DNA from: Adiantum capillus-veneris
Lineage: Eukaryota > Streptophyta > Polypodiopsida > Polypodiales > Pteridaceae
Assembly: GCA_014529385.2 (NCBI GenBank)
Contig: CM043962.1
Span: 41,969,598-42,033,597, forward strand
Length of the DNA: 64,000 nt
Reading direction: 5' to 3'
Program-made: the position numbers and the translations under genes
The notes under the pieces: model-generated
The model's input: only the letters and a program-made list of their open reading frames with translations
What the model was told of the DNA's origin: nothing
The model's database searches: none
In this document: one piece after another, positions 1 to 10,208 of the stretch
Numbering within the stretch: the first letter of the stretch is position 1
Layout of the letters: the number at the start of each line of letters is the position of its first letter

Positions 1-383
1 AGTGGACTTTCAGTGTTTGTAGGTTTCAAAAAAGGTCAAAAAATGATTTTTTTCATATTTATATATGTTGGGAGGAAGTTTTAAGTAAAAAATAAGTTTA
101 AAAAACTTTTTTGAAAAAAAAAGTCAAATTTTGGCTCTTAGTGATCCACATTTTTGCTAATGTGGCCATACTCCTTTACTCCCTTCACTTTCAAAAAGCT
201 AAAGAGAGAAAGTGACCTCTTAGGTCCACATCCTACATGTGTCTAAAAAAAAGGCTAGAAAAGCCTACTCAAAACTAACTTCTTGAATGCCCTTGTCTCC
301 TTAACGCTACACAACATTAGCCTTAATACCTAAAAATTAGGATTCCTTACAAGGCCCATGGAAGGTCCATATTTCTCCTAATG
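1..383. other. No gene seen
   Basis: AT-rich sequence with several A and T runs. I see no open frame of useful length, no RNA gene and no repeat shared with the rest of the window. It may be an ordinary intergenic stretch or an edge of a decayed element. Confidence 0.5.
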
Positions 384-1272
384 CTCAAAACCTTTTTTTG
401 ATGTTTTGGATGAGAATATTCAAAATGCACTTAAGAGTGTCCTTTTCAAGTGAGAGCTGGTATGACAGTAGGGTTTGTGTAGGAGTGAGGCTACCTTTGT
501 CGTGCACTCTGCAAGGCCCCATAGCTAGGAGGGCTGAAGGGGGTGCTGCAGTAGGGCGAGAAGGTGGTGTGCTTCTACTAGAGGAGGTGATGCAAGGTTT
601 TCACAAGCAGCAAATTCTCTGTGTTGAGTTGTCGAGCTAACTTGTTTCCTCGTCAGCACCACTCCCTTGCCTTAACCTCATTTTTGGGCATAAGGAGAGG
701 TCGCCCCTCCTGCCTCCTCCTTGGGAGGGAAAATGGGTGGCCGGACTGCAGATCTGCATACTTGAGAGCGTCTGATGGGGGACTGACAGAGGGATGTGGC
801 ATTTGCAAGGAACTCCATGATAGGGCATGGCTCCCATCTAATAGTCTGGTTGCTGGTGTGGCTTCATGTTCAACTACGGAATCAACTCTACGTCTTCTTG
901 GATTCTTGGGCGTGATTTTTCAACTATGGTCATGGCTTGATGAATTGTGGATTAATCTGTAAGGTACTTCTCCTGTCGCGGTGTCATGTGCACCTTGGGG
1001 TGGGGTGGCAGACCTCCCAAGGTGGTGGCTCTCATGACACTCTTTTTGTATGTCCTGGCTTGATCTAACGTCTTTATTATGTAGAGGTTATGGGCTACCT
1101 TGTAAAAATCCCGACTCTATGGATTGTTACTCTCAAAGTTAGTCTTTCTATGTTGATTGCTAAACCCATGGCTTGCTCTGAGCATGGGGTGGTTGTATGG
1201 TGTTTGGTTTTGAAGTTTTTATAATATAATTTTCAATCATTAGGTCTCCCCAATCTCAAAAAAATAAAAATT
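384..1272 (+). repeat. Possible LINE 3'-end sequence next to an inverted copy of a dispersed repeat
   Basis: Positions 384-450 are an inverted copy of the start of a dispersed repeat also found at 10958-11215 and 32535-32812 (shared words include GATGTTTTGGATGAGAATAT). From about 450 to 1272 there is GC-richer, non-repetitive sequence that ends in a phrase beginning CTTGTAAAAATCCCG, then TTTATAATATAATTTTCAATC and an A-rich run. That is how plant L1-type LINE 3' ends usually look to me. The short ORFs here (398-640, 621-962) show no recognisable domain. The LINE assignment is inference from the tail only. Confidence 0.3.
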
Positions 1273-1322
1273 CTTTCAAAACTTATTAAGTGCATAAGTG
1301 AAGGGTGAGTTTAGCAAATGAA

Positions 1323-1401
1323 AAGACAGATGAAGGTGTAAAGTCAAATGATGAATGAAGGTGGAAAGTCAAAAGACAAATGAAGATGGAAAGTCAAAAG
1401 A
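1323..1401. repeat. Short tandem repeat, unit about 25 bp
   Basis: About three imperfect copies built on the words AAGTCAAAAGACAAATGAAG. There is no coding potential. Confidence 0.6.
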
Positions 1402-1413
1402 CCTTTTGTATCC

Positions 1414-1422
1414 ATATAAATA
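1414..1422 (+). promoter_or_regulatory. Possible TATA box
   Basis: ATATAAATA in a CCATATAAATAGG context, followed by a pyrimidine-rich stretch and a (TC)n tract. This looks like a plant core promoter, but I see no coding region just downstream, so it may be the promoter of a lost element or chance. Confidence 0.25.
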
Positions 1423-1488
1423 GGTGTTTCTCTGCTCTTTCATTTTTCCTTTAGCGTTTTCTTCTAAGTTCTCTTTAGTGTTTTCCTT

Positions 1489-1489
<1 letters not shown>

Positions 1490-1538
<49 letters not shown>
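1490..1538. repeat. (TC)n microsatellite
   Basis: A pure TC dinucleotide tract of about 49 bp. Confidence 0.95.
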
Positions 1539-1541
<3 letters not shown>

Positions 1542-1960
1542 GTTGTATTCATCTTTCTTAGATAATGTTATTGCAAATCTATGTGCTTCATCATTGCATG
1601 TCGTTACGTGATATAGGTTAACGCATCGTTTTTCTTATTTTTGAGTGGAATAAGGAATACCTTTATTTTATTTTTTCAAAAATCACTCTATTGGATGAGT
1701 TTTGGGAAAAGAAGTGACATTTTCAAAAACCAAAACGAGAGCTCCCCTGCTAGGGTTGAGCAAGCTAATGCATTTTGCATGAGCCGAGAGGATCCGACCA
1801 GGTGATGGTTGGCACTCGATGCGGACAGGGAGAGCTTGTAAATGGCATCAACAGGTGAAGGCTTCGCTGTGGGTGTAGAGGCTTGTCCCAAGTGGAGGCC
1901 CTTGGCCATCCCCCCTCTGCTTTTCAGAACTGCAGTACCCGTCTACATATTTTTGGAAAA

Positions 1961-2257
1961 TCCTTCTCAACCAAGATAATAGATCCATGTCTCACTTATC
2001 CTATTGCAATAAACAGCCCAACCTTTTCTGGACAACTTAAGGACCTCTCTTCTTCAGCAAGAAAAGAGAAACCAATAGCTCTGATACCAATGTAATGGAA
2101 ATGGCCTATGAACTTTGAGAATAGCGGATTTAAGAGAATTAGAGAGAACATTTTTGTATGACTACTTTGAGAACATAGAGGGTAAACTTAATTGACATTA
2201 GAAAAATAACCATAGTACTTAATAAACTTGGCACGAACAATACTTTTTCAAGAGAGA
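1961..2257 (-). mobile_element. Truncated gypsy piece: 5' leader, primer binding site and LTR edge
   Basis: Read on the minus strand, this is the LTR edge (2091-2257, starting TGTAATGGAAATGGCC on the plus strand), the initiator-Met primer binding site (2078-2090, plus-strand GCTCTGATACCAA) and part of the 5' leader. The same order and wording recur at 40691-40870, so it belongs to that gypsy family, which is related to the complete element at 21430-30315. The LTR breaks off at about 2257, exactly where the inverted-repeat end at 2258 starts. Confidence 0.75.
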
Positions 2258-2301
2258 TTGGGGTATAGGAGGGCCTCTTTATTTGGCAGTTTAAGAAAAT
2301 G
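2258..2301 (+). repeat. Terminal-inverted-repeat-like end (left)
   Basis: Contains GGGCCTCTTTATTTGGCAG. About 43 of 48 bases match the reverse complement of 20731-20774, and a weaker forward copy sits at 20321-20354. GGGCC at a repeat end resembles the ends of several plant TIR transposon groups, but I cannot assign a superfamily. Confidence 0.55.
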
Positions 2302-2739
2302 CTTAAAGCTTAAGCCAAGTTTGACCAAGGCTAAAAGAGGGGGGAAAAAGGCCTATGGTGAGATTTTTTAAAATACCATTTGTATAATTTGTATTTGAAA
2401 ATAGGCTATTTACAATCAAAAGAGAGGTGGTTAATAGAATTTTAAAATGTCTTTTTCTCATCTCTCTCCTCTCTCTCTAACATATAAAACACTCTCTCTC
2501 ACTTAGTTATCATCAAAAGAAGCATTTTTCAGCTCCCCTTGTCAAATAAGCAGATTTTCCATATTCTCTCATTGCATTCTCTCTCTAAAATGTGAGCCAA
2601 CTCTTTCTCTTTCCCCCCTTTTCTCTCTTATCACTTCCATCTCCCAATCATTAAGAGGACATTCTATGCTACCTACATTTGACAAAAAGTGCAGATCCTC
2701 CAAGGTTGCAGATCTACTCTCTCTCCCACTCTCTTCCTT

Positions 2740-2742
<3 letters not shown>
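2293..2742. other. Intergenic sequence with possible TATA box
   Basis: Pyrimidine-rich sequence. A TATA-like CATATAAAAC lies at 2481-2490, followed by CT-rich sequence that could be the 5' UTR of the transposase-like gene starting at 3072. I see nothing else here. Confidence 0.35.

Positions 2743-2800
<58 letters not shown>
2743..2800. repeat. (TC)n microsatellite
   Basis: A pure TC tract of 58 bp. The ORFs read through it on both strands are poly-Leu-Ser or poly-Arg-Glu artefacts. Confidence 0.95.
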
Positions 2801-2802
<2 letters not shown>

Positions 2803-3071
2803 GCTTCTCCCACTCCAGCTCCAGGTGAGAGCAACAAAAAACTCCATCACCTCTATGTAGAGCAAAATTTCTCTCTCTAAAGCTCTCATGATCATTATTT
2901 TGAATTCAAAGGAGATTGGGCTACACTCCCTCTCTTTCTTCCCTCCACAACATAATACTTTTCTACTATCGCTGAGTACTATTCACTCTTTCCCTCCATA
3001 GCCATCTTTCCTTGCTTGAAGCAGTCACCATTACACATTCTCTCTCTAATTTGCTTGATTAGCTAACAAAC

Positions 3072-5851
3072 ATGTCATTCAATCACCCTCCACTGCAAGA
3101 CATTACTAATAGGCCAAAATGATATCAAGTAAACGTTGATTTGGAGCAAGAGTATTCTACTGTGCGACTTGGCACATTGAATCCCAATGCTACAAATCAG
3201 CTACAAAGCATTGGGTGCAAGGCAATCAACTTATGGGTTGATGGCCATATTTACCCTGGTGATCCAATGACCAATGCACCACTACCCTTTCGTAATGTCA
3301 CTGAGCTTCTGCATTTTATTGGAGATAGAAGAGACGGACTGTTTGGCTACTAATGAAGATTGTATTTAGATTTTGTCAATGAAAGAGAAGCAAGTAAACA
3401 TCTCTTTGCTGCCTATTCATCATTGCAAGAGAAGTCTGCAAAAGATCTACAACAAGTTAGAGATGAAGTCAACAAGAAGACTAAGCAACTGAACGATGAG
3501 ATGGAAAATCTCAATGAAAAAGTACAGAAACAAAAAAAAAAGAGCTAGAGCGTCGACTAGACAATTATGTTCAGCTACGACACACTTCATGGAATATCTG
3601 TCGGCGAATCGATCATCTCACACACATTCCCCTAGGCTACCACATTTGTAAGCGTAAGAGATAAGCAATGTCCTTGCTATACTCAAGTGATGGAACTCAA
3701 AAGAAACATGTTTGTCAAACTCGATAAGAATACGGATGCAAGATTTTGATTTCCTACATGTTCTGCAGGTTGGTGTAATGGTAATTCAACATTCAGAAAC
3801 TTGGCTCGCGAATGATGATGGTAATCAATTTTGATGCTCAAACAACAGGACGTGCTCTGCTATAGCATATCATCAATCCAAAGGAGTTGGTTGAGCTACT
3901 AGATGATCCATGCTAAAGAGCATTGTGTCGCCTCAAGAGATGATGGAGGTGTGTGACAGTGCAGGATTAAGTTTCAACACCTATGAAGCTTTGTATAGAA
4001 GTGTCAAACTTGATAATCAAACAAAAGGTTTGTTTAGGTTTTTGTCAATGCCTTACACTACTAGTGTTGCAAAAAAGTGCACCAATGATGATGTTGCAAG
4101 CTTGTTGGGTGGATTTCAATATGTGGAGGATGACATGCCATTAGACCATTAGAAGACAACAAATTATTCCGCTACAATGAGTTCAATAATGTGTATGTTG
4201 ACTTGTTGAAGCTCCAAGAGTCAGTGATAAGATTTTATGGGTTGACATAAGAAGAGTGTGATGGCAAAGTGATATTTGTTATGAAGCTTGATGAGTGACA
4301 AGTTGTTAAAGGTCAACGGCTCAAGAGAGTAAGCGTTACGTTGATGAGCAGGGCCTTGGTGGGTGTCGATGTCGATCTAGATGCCAATGAGAAGGGAAAC
4401 ATGTGTTTAGGTGTTCAGTCAGAGAAGAATATTTGGTGGCTGGTAGATTTTCATCTCCCACATGAGACACATGAGGCTCTGAAATGGTATTTCAATCACA
4501 TCGCAATTGTTGACATCATTTGGCAACAACAAGAAGGACAGAGATTCCATGTTTTAGGTCTTGGAACGTTTCAAGTTGAGTGGTATTTGGTAGGAGACTT
4601 GAAAACACTTAAGTGTATGTTAGGGTGCAAGCAAGGCGCAATGACCCTCTTTCCATGCATTTATTGCTACCACAGTAAAGTCTCAATGGGAAGTGAGGGC
4701 AAGGGTGCAAAGGCCAGCACAAGTAGAAAGGTGGTAAGGGTAAGGGTGGAAAAGTTACAGTCAACTCTGCAAAAGGTGTACCCACTACACAAGCATTGGG
4801 TAAAGCACTACAACAATGGTTTCAAGGTATCGTCAATTGTGACCAGCAAGTACCCCCTAATCAAAACATGGATGATCCAAGTTGGGATCCTATTCTTCCA
4901 ATACCAGTGATAAATGTGCATGTGTGCACCATTCATGCTTGTCTACAAATTCTTGACAAGTTGCTTATGCTCCATAATAATTATGCTTGGAATATGGAGC
5001 CTGCAGAAAGAAGAGAAGACTGTATACGAGAATTCGAATCTATTCTATCGAGCGTTGGTCTACATGGGCATGCAGTTGAGCTATCAAAGGACAAGAAGGC
5101 GTCTGGAAGTACACAGGATTGCCCTTATAAAGTATGTATGGGTGGTAGTAAAGCTAGGAATTTTCTTTCAAACTATTCTGACTCCCAAAGTCCCAACGAG
5201 TTTCAGTTGTGGAGAAAAGTGTGTGACATTGCCACTACAAAGGTAATGAAGCAGCCCTAGGAATTAAGCGTGCTCATGTGTGGCACTCTATTGATGATAT
5301 TTTTTGTCTTCTCGAAAAGGCAAAGCTAACCAATAATGAGATATCTACCTTAAAGTTTGTAATCAATAGTTTTACAGCACAAATGGTGGATGCTTGCGGG
5401 GAGACACACATAACACATTACATGGTGTGTTGAACATTTGATTTTTGCAATTGAAATACATTTGTATGCGAAAGCTTGGTTTTTTTTCAACACATTCTTT
5501 TTGCACATAGTGCATTTTTTGTTGACACTTATGGTTCATTAGGCATCTGGAGCATCCAAGGAATGGAGCGCTCACACTATCAAGCAAAAGCAGTGTATTT
5601 TAAAAATACACGACATGGAGGTGGACGAAAAAAGAGCAATGTCCTTCACAAGATGTTCAATTGGTTCTATAGAACTTTACCAGGGAGAGAGAAGGAAGAC
5701 AAGAGAAGAAAGAAGTTTTAAATGTAGAATAGGGAAAGTGGTTAGCTTGAGGCGATCACAATCATATCATGCTTCGAGTACAAAAGGTGATTCCAACACT
5801 GGTTGGAGACAAGGTGGCGTGATGGCAGGCGTTGGATGGAAAACAAATTGA
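3072..5851 (+). pseudogene. Decayed putative DDE-type transposase-like gene
   Basis: One plus-strand protein can be followed through several frames. From ATG 3072 there is an N-terminal domain, then a Lys/Glu/Gln coiled coil (about 3390-3580), a middle domain (3910-4300), a core with the string LVGDLKTLKCMLG at about 4585 followed by FPCIYC near 4655, and a C-terminal part (5536-5700) with QGMERSHYQAKAVYF, NTRHGGG and FNWFYR. The pattern of G-D-L-K, then C-x-x-C, then a late Gln-Gly-x-Glu plus His/Lys helix is one I associate with poorly classified DDE transposase-like proteins. That assignment is by memory of pattern, not by search. The frame is broken by stops (near 3119, at 3353-3358, 4150 and elsewhere) and by a shift in an A-run near 3540. 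Several stops read as C-to-T changes of CGA or CAA. It may have introns. A captured host gene is the alternative. Confidence 0.45.
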
Positions 5852-6008
5852 CACTAACCATTTCTATTGTAAACATGCATTTTCATGTAAAGTGATTTGT
5901 TAAGGCCACAATTATTAGTCCCATGGGTCAAGTTAGGTCTATTTTGGAGTATTTTTTAATTTTGAGTGATTTTATTGAGTTTTAATTTTTTTTTAAAAAA
6001 AATAAGTA

Positions 6009-6017
6009 CTATATAAG
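6009..6017 (+). promoter_or_regulatory. TATA box of the histone H3-like gene
   Basis: CTATATAAG lies about 100 bp upstream of the ATG at 6110. Spacing and sequence fit a plant core promoter, with a start site expected near 6040. Confidence 0.55.
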
Positions 6018-6109
6018 TCAAAACTCACAACTTAAAGTTCATTTCTTGTTTGCACATTTTAGAAGATCCTCTCGAGCCCAAATGTACATGCACTCATATC
6101 TTGCACAAC

Positions 6110-7260
6110 ATGGATGATACACAAGAGCACACCACTATGCACAACAATGACACCATCGCCATTGACAGCACTAAAAATTTTCAACTAGCACCTCATACAG
6201 AATCCACTGCTTCAAATCCACATCCTCAACCACAACTGGATAAGCCAACACAATAACCAGCTCCAAATACCCAATCCCTCCCCCAACCTTTGACTCCAGA
6301 GGATCAGAACACCATGGCAAATTTTTGGTGATCTTCAGCCACTACATCATGCGAATCGCACACCTATGCGAGATCTTGGACCAATCGCAACGCAAGAAAC
6401 AAAACTTGGAGCTCAAGCAACGGCATTACCTGGAGCTCAAGCGACAGGTGACCTGAATCTCAAGCAACCATTACTATGCTGCAAAAATTCCCCTGCGGGT
6501 CAAACAAAGGGTGATCAACGTAATACCAAGTGATCTTGTTTTAGAAGCACTAAATGCCAAGAGGAGGAAGAGAATGAGAGAGATAGAAAAGAAACAAGCA
6601 GCTGATAGAGAAGCACAGAGATTGCATGAAGAACAAAGAAGGCAGAGAGAGCAAGAAGAATGGCAGAGAGTCGAGGCTAAGAGAGATTACTTGGCTAATT
6701 TACAAGCATGAGCAGAGGTAGAGAGGAAAGTGGAAGAGGATAGAGCTCATGCCGCCCAGAAAGCAAAGGGTGGGAGCTCCAGACCTTCAAAAATTCCTCG
6801 GAGAGCAAAACAATGTGTGAAAAATAAAAAGGACAAGCTCACATCTGAAGAGCAACAAGCCCAAGAGGAGAGGAGGAAAAGTTACAAAAATGACCCTCCT
6901 CAATGGTCCAGACAAGCGGCTCCTCCACCACCACCAACATCGCAGAAGAAACGATAATGGAAGCCAGGCACGGTTGCTTTACATGAGATCCAAAAATATC
7001 AGAAGAGCGCCGAGCCAATAATACCAAAGGTAGATTTCTCTCGGGTGGTGAGAGAAATAATGGATCAATATTTAGATTCTGTTACACGTATCCAACGTGC
7101 AGCTCTATTGGCCTTATAGAATGCCGTCGAGGACATTTTGGTGCAGTTGTTCCAAGATGGCATATCTTGTATGGTGCATGCTAAGCGAGCTACACTAAAA
7201 AATAGAGATCTAGCTCTAGCGATCAATGTGAGGAATGAATGGTGCCTCCACAAGAATTAG
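6110..7260 (+). pseudogene. Decayed histone H3/CENH3-like gene with long charged N-terminal extension
   Basis: The last 101 codons (6958-7260) read as a histone H3 fold: PGTVALHEIQKYQKS (alpha-N helix), DFSRVVREI (alpha 1), ALLAL (stop) NAVEDILVQLFQD (alpha 2), HAKRATLKNRDLALA (loop 2 and alpha 3). By eye, roughly 40-45% of residues match canonical H3. Loop 1 is about one residue longer and PIIPK replaces the usual LLIRK; both are seen in centromeric H3 variants. Upstream, in the same frame (6511-6957), is a Lys/Arg/Glu/Gln coiled-coil-like tail ending in a Pro-rich, basic stretch, unlike the short canonical H3 tail. Another frame from ATG 6110 supplies a Thr/His/Pro-rich start, so at least one frameshift separates the parts. 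Stops at 6709 (TGA), 6955 (TAA) and 7117 (TAG) all fit C-to-T decay of CGA, CAA and CAG. The gene is dead as written; whether intact copies exist is unknown. Confidence 0.75.
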
Positions 7261-7403
7261 TTTCCCCATGTAACCTCTGTTTATGAGATTTTTAATCTTT
7301 CCATATAATATGTACGAGTCAATTTTCTACCATTCGGTGTAATTGTAATAGTTAAGTGTGTACTTTCTGTTGTTGAAGTATTTGAATTAATCAAGTTGTT
7401 AGA

Positions 7404-7760
7404 TTTCACCTCCTCAACCATCCAAGCACCCGCCCAACGTGGGATGCCTATCGGTGAACATTTTGCAAAACGGAGCCATTTTGGGTGTGCAGGGAGGCCG
7501 TGGGACTGCCAAATTGCACGACAAAGCCCGATGGCACCGCACAAGCCAAAAAAAGGCCATGTGCACCACGGTGCGCATGGGCCAGTTTTGGTCATGGCAC
7601 ATAGGGCCTTCTTTTTTCCTATGCAGCATCGTTGGGCTTCATCGTGCAATTTGGCGGTCCCATCGCCTCTCTGCACACCCAAAATGGCTTCGTTTTGCAA
7701 AATGTTCATCGGTAGGCGTCCCACATCCGATGGGTGCTTGGATGGTCAAGGAGGTGTGAA
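7404..7760. repeat. Long hairpin: inverted repeat with arms of about 175 bp
   Basis: The left arm begins TTCACCTCCTCAACCATCC and the right arm ends with its near-complement GGATGGTCAAGGAGGTGTGAA. Arms match at close to 90% by eye nearly to the centre (about 7582), leaving almost no loop. Long ORFs on both strands here (7281-7724 minus, 7396-7824 plus) encode look-alike peptides only because the DNA is palindromic. It could be a foldback or MITE-type element, or a source of double-stranded RNA. It lies between the 3' ends of the H3-like gene and the convergent minus-strand gene. Confidence 0.85.
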
Positions 7761-7876
7761 CGCATTGCAAAAAAGAAATTATTGGCCAATATGTTCAATA
7801 GGAAAAAGAAAGTACAGGAAGTGACCAAAAAAAAATACAAAGGACCAAATTATTGTATATTGCTTTGGATATTACA

Positions 7877-9316
7877 TCATGGCTGGTTGGTTTTCTTGTA
7901 AACTACATCTGTGGGTATAGGGCGATTGGCAGACATGACACCAAGGGTTTTTATAGTATCCTTTGGGTTTGTCACCCCTTGACCTAGGCTAAAGGCACAA
8001 TGGGAGAGAACTAACCTAGGTTGCTTTCCTGTAAAGGCATACAATGCCACCTCCCAGTCCACTAGCAAGATACACTTGTGAGCATTAAGGGTAAGGGAAT
8101 CTTCAGCAAGAATGGCACTTAATACTTTGCACTTGATCAGCTCCATAGAACTCAAAGAATGGATGGCCCCAAATGGCCAAGGTAGTGCCACAAGGAGCTA
8201 TCTCTACCCATAGGAACGTTGCACAAACCTCTTGTACGCATTTGCAAACTTATCAACATGGTATGCAATCTGCAAAACATTTTAAACAACTTCAAGACTT
8301 TCTATAAGGTACAATAGACTATCGACAAGGTCAAAAAGTGCTTACCTCAGTTTCTTCATCCATCTCTTCAAGAGTTTTCCTTGTAAGGTCGATGCTAGAG
8401 CGATCTTCTCCACCCATAGTGATTAGCGGTTTGTGTGGATGAAAAGCGCTTTTCGGGATGCTTTCATAAAATGAAGCACGTGATTTGTACCAAATTTTGT
8501 TGGTTTTCACTAGGGATAAAGAGAGGCTTGTTGGGAGACCTTGGTCTTCAAAGTCAATTTGAAAGTTGACCTTCTCTTGTTTTCCACTAGGATCTTTCAT
8601 GCCTGCATAGATAGCAAGCACTAAGAGCGACTCATATTCTCTGAGTCCTACTATCTTTGCAATGTTATCAAGGAACAAAAAGTGACGGCCATCCACCACC
8701 ACTGTATGCAAAGTGAGCTCCTCCAACACCTCCTCTCCCTCTATCATCCGATCTTCCTCCCTAGTAGATCTGAGAGGACGAGTGCCATAGATGCTTCAGC
8801 TTGATCATCAACCTCTTCAATAACTTCATTTGATTCCTCCACAATGGTCACAGGAGGTTTTTGGTTGGCCTTTTCCTTTGATTTTCCCTTCTCCATGCCC
8901 TCAAGCACAAGCAAGACCAGAACCATGTCCCAAGAGATGAATTGGGTGCATATGCACCTTATGCCCAAATCTATGAGGTCAACCTTATCCTCTGTCTTGT
9001 AGTCTCACTTAGTAAGCCCTTTAATAAACCTCAACAAGCAATAGCAAAAGTTTTTGTCGGCCACATAGAGGTGTTTGAGAAAATCCACTGGCAACCACAC
9101 CATGCCGGATCCCTCAAAGACTATTGCATGTTCTTCCATGTGCTCCATCATATAGTCAAGAAAGCTTTGGAATCCCTCTACATGAAGGTTAGCAATGGCA
9201 TGCATGTCAATCGTCCCCTCAAACACACTAACTAGTTCATGTGCACGATCTGCAAGTCCTTTCTTTTGTAGTTGTGTGAGAAGTGCATCAAAAGATGTTG
9301 CCATGGATCTGTACAT
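7877..9316 (-). pseudogene. Decayed two-exon gene of unknown function
   Basis: I do not recognise this protein. Exon 1 runs from ATG 9316 to 8346 with an in-frame TGA at 9005-9007 and a frameshift near 8745-8765. It includes a helical start (SFDALLTQLQKKGLADRAHE), an acidic middle with Lys/Glu-rich runs, and a region around FLFLDNIAKIVGLREYESLL. A good intron follows at 8270-8345 (donor GAG/GTAAGC, acceptor TTTTGCAG), and it keeps the frame (phase 0). Exon 2 continues as IAYHVDKFANAYKRF, meets two closely spaced TAG stops, then stays open to 7877. The splice sites and consistent frame argue for a real former gene. It converges on the H3-like gene. Confidence 0.55.
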
Positions 9317-9390
9317 GAAAAAGATGGGAAGAGAGCTGAAAGCTGGTGTTTTTTGAATGTGAGAAATGAAGTTTAAAACCTAAAAAGTCA

Positions 9391-9400
9391 CTTTTATACT
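9391..9400 (-). promoter_or_regulatory. TATA box of the 9316-7877 gene
   Basis: AGTATAAAAG on the minus strand, about 75 bp upstream of ATG 9316. Confidence 0.5.
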
Positions 9401-9614
9401 CAATGTCACTTTTTAAAAGCACTTAAAGTTAACGTCAAAATACTTAAAACTATAATTATATACAAAATCATGCGACAAGCCATTGAAAGACACCAACATG
9501 AAAGTATTCACGCTCCAAATTAAAAAACTTGCATATTTCAATCAAAATATCGAACAAATTAAAAAGGAAAAAGAGATTTAAAACACCATATGTATTAATG
9601 GGAGCAAAATTGCT

Positions 9615-10080
9615 TCAATTATAAGCTTTTACATTAATACATTGCGAAAAACCAATGTTTTCACATAGAAAGCTCTTCTCTTTTTTGGAACGAATAACCT
9701 TTTCATTGATTACAAAAACATATTGTTTGGGCAAGGTATATCTAAGATTAAGATACTGGTGAAGGTGACTGAGATTCCAATTGTTATTCACCAAGATGAT
9801 GTGCACTGTGTTGTCATGGAGGCATATTTGCAAATCAATTGATTCTCTAGCAGCAACATCAGAGTCTAGTGCCTCCCATCCTCCCTTCGTCAGCTTCCAT
9901 CTTCTGTAGGGAAAGATAATTGACAATATGATATTTGCACACCACATTCTCAACAACTACAAAGCACTTGATTGTATCTCCCTGGTGGTTAACTACCTTA
10001 GTCTCCCATCCAGCTGCAAGGAAGCCATTGATTGCACTTACCCCTTTGCAAGTCTACATTGTTGGTGTCCTGTGAACACT
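9615..10080 (-). pseudogene. Unrecognised gene fragment, 3' exon(s)
   Basis: Not recognised. An acceptor-like CTTTTGACTACAG ends at 10081. The frame then reads a stretch with GFLAAGWETKVVNHQGDTIK and CFVVVENVV, shifts near a second acceptor-like CTTTCCCTACAG (about 9900), and continues as DLQICLHDNTVHIILVNNN and LPKQYVFVINEKVIRSKKEK to a TAA at about 9615. The last part looks like a small alternating-strand domain with conserved-looking Trp, His and Tyr positions. Upstream exons were not found. It may belong to the same gene set as its neighbours. Confidence 0.4.
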
Positions 10081-10208
10081 CTGTAGTCAAAAGATAAACA
10101 CAAACACATGAAGGGACATAAACCAAGTTAGGGAATCTTTGTGGGAACCATAGGTGCACTTCATTGTTGAATGCACATCCACCTCGATTCTCCTTTTGGT
10201 TGTTGTGA

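Noticed and set aside
7281-7824. ORFs of 142-147 codons on both strands
   Set aside because: They lie in a near-perfect inverted repeat, so both strands give similar peptides; the structure is the signal, not the peptide.
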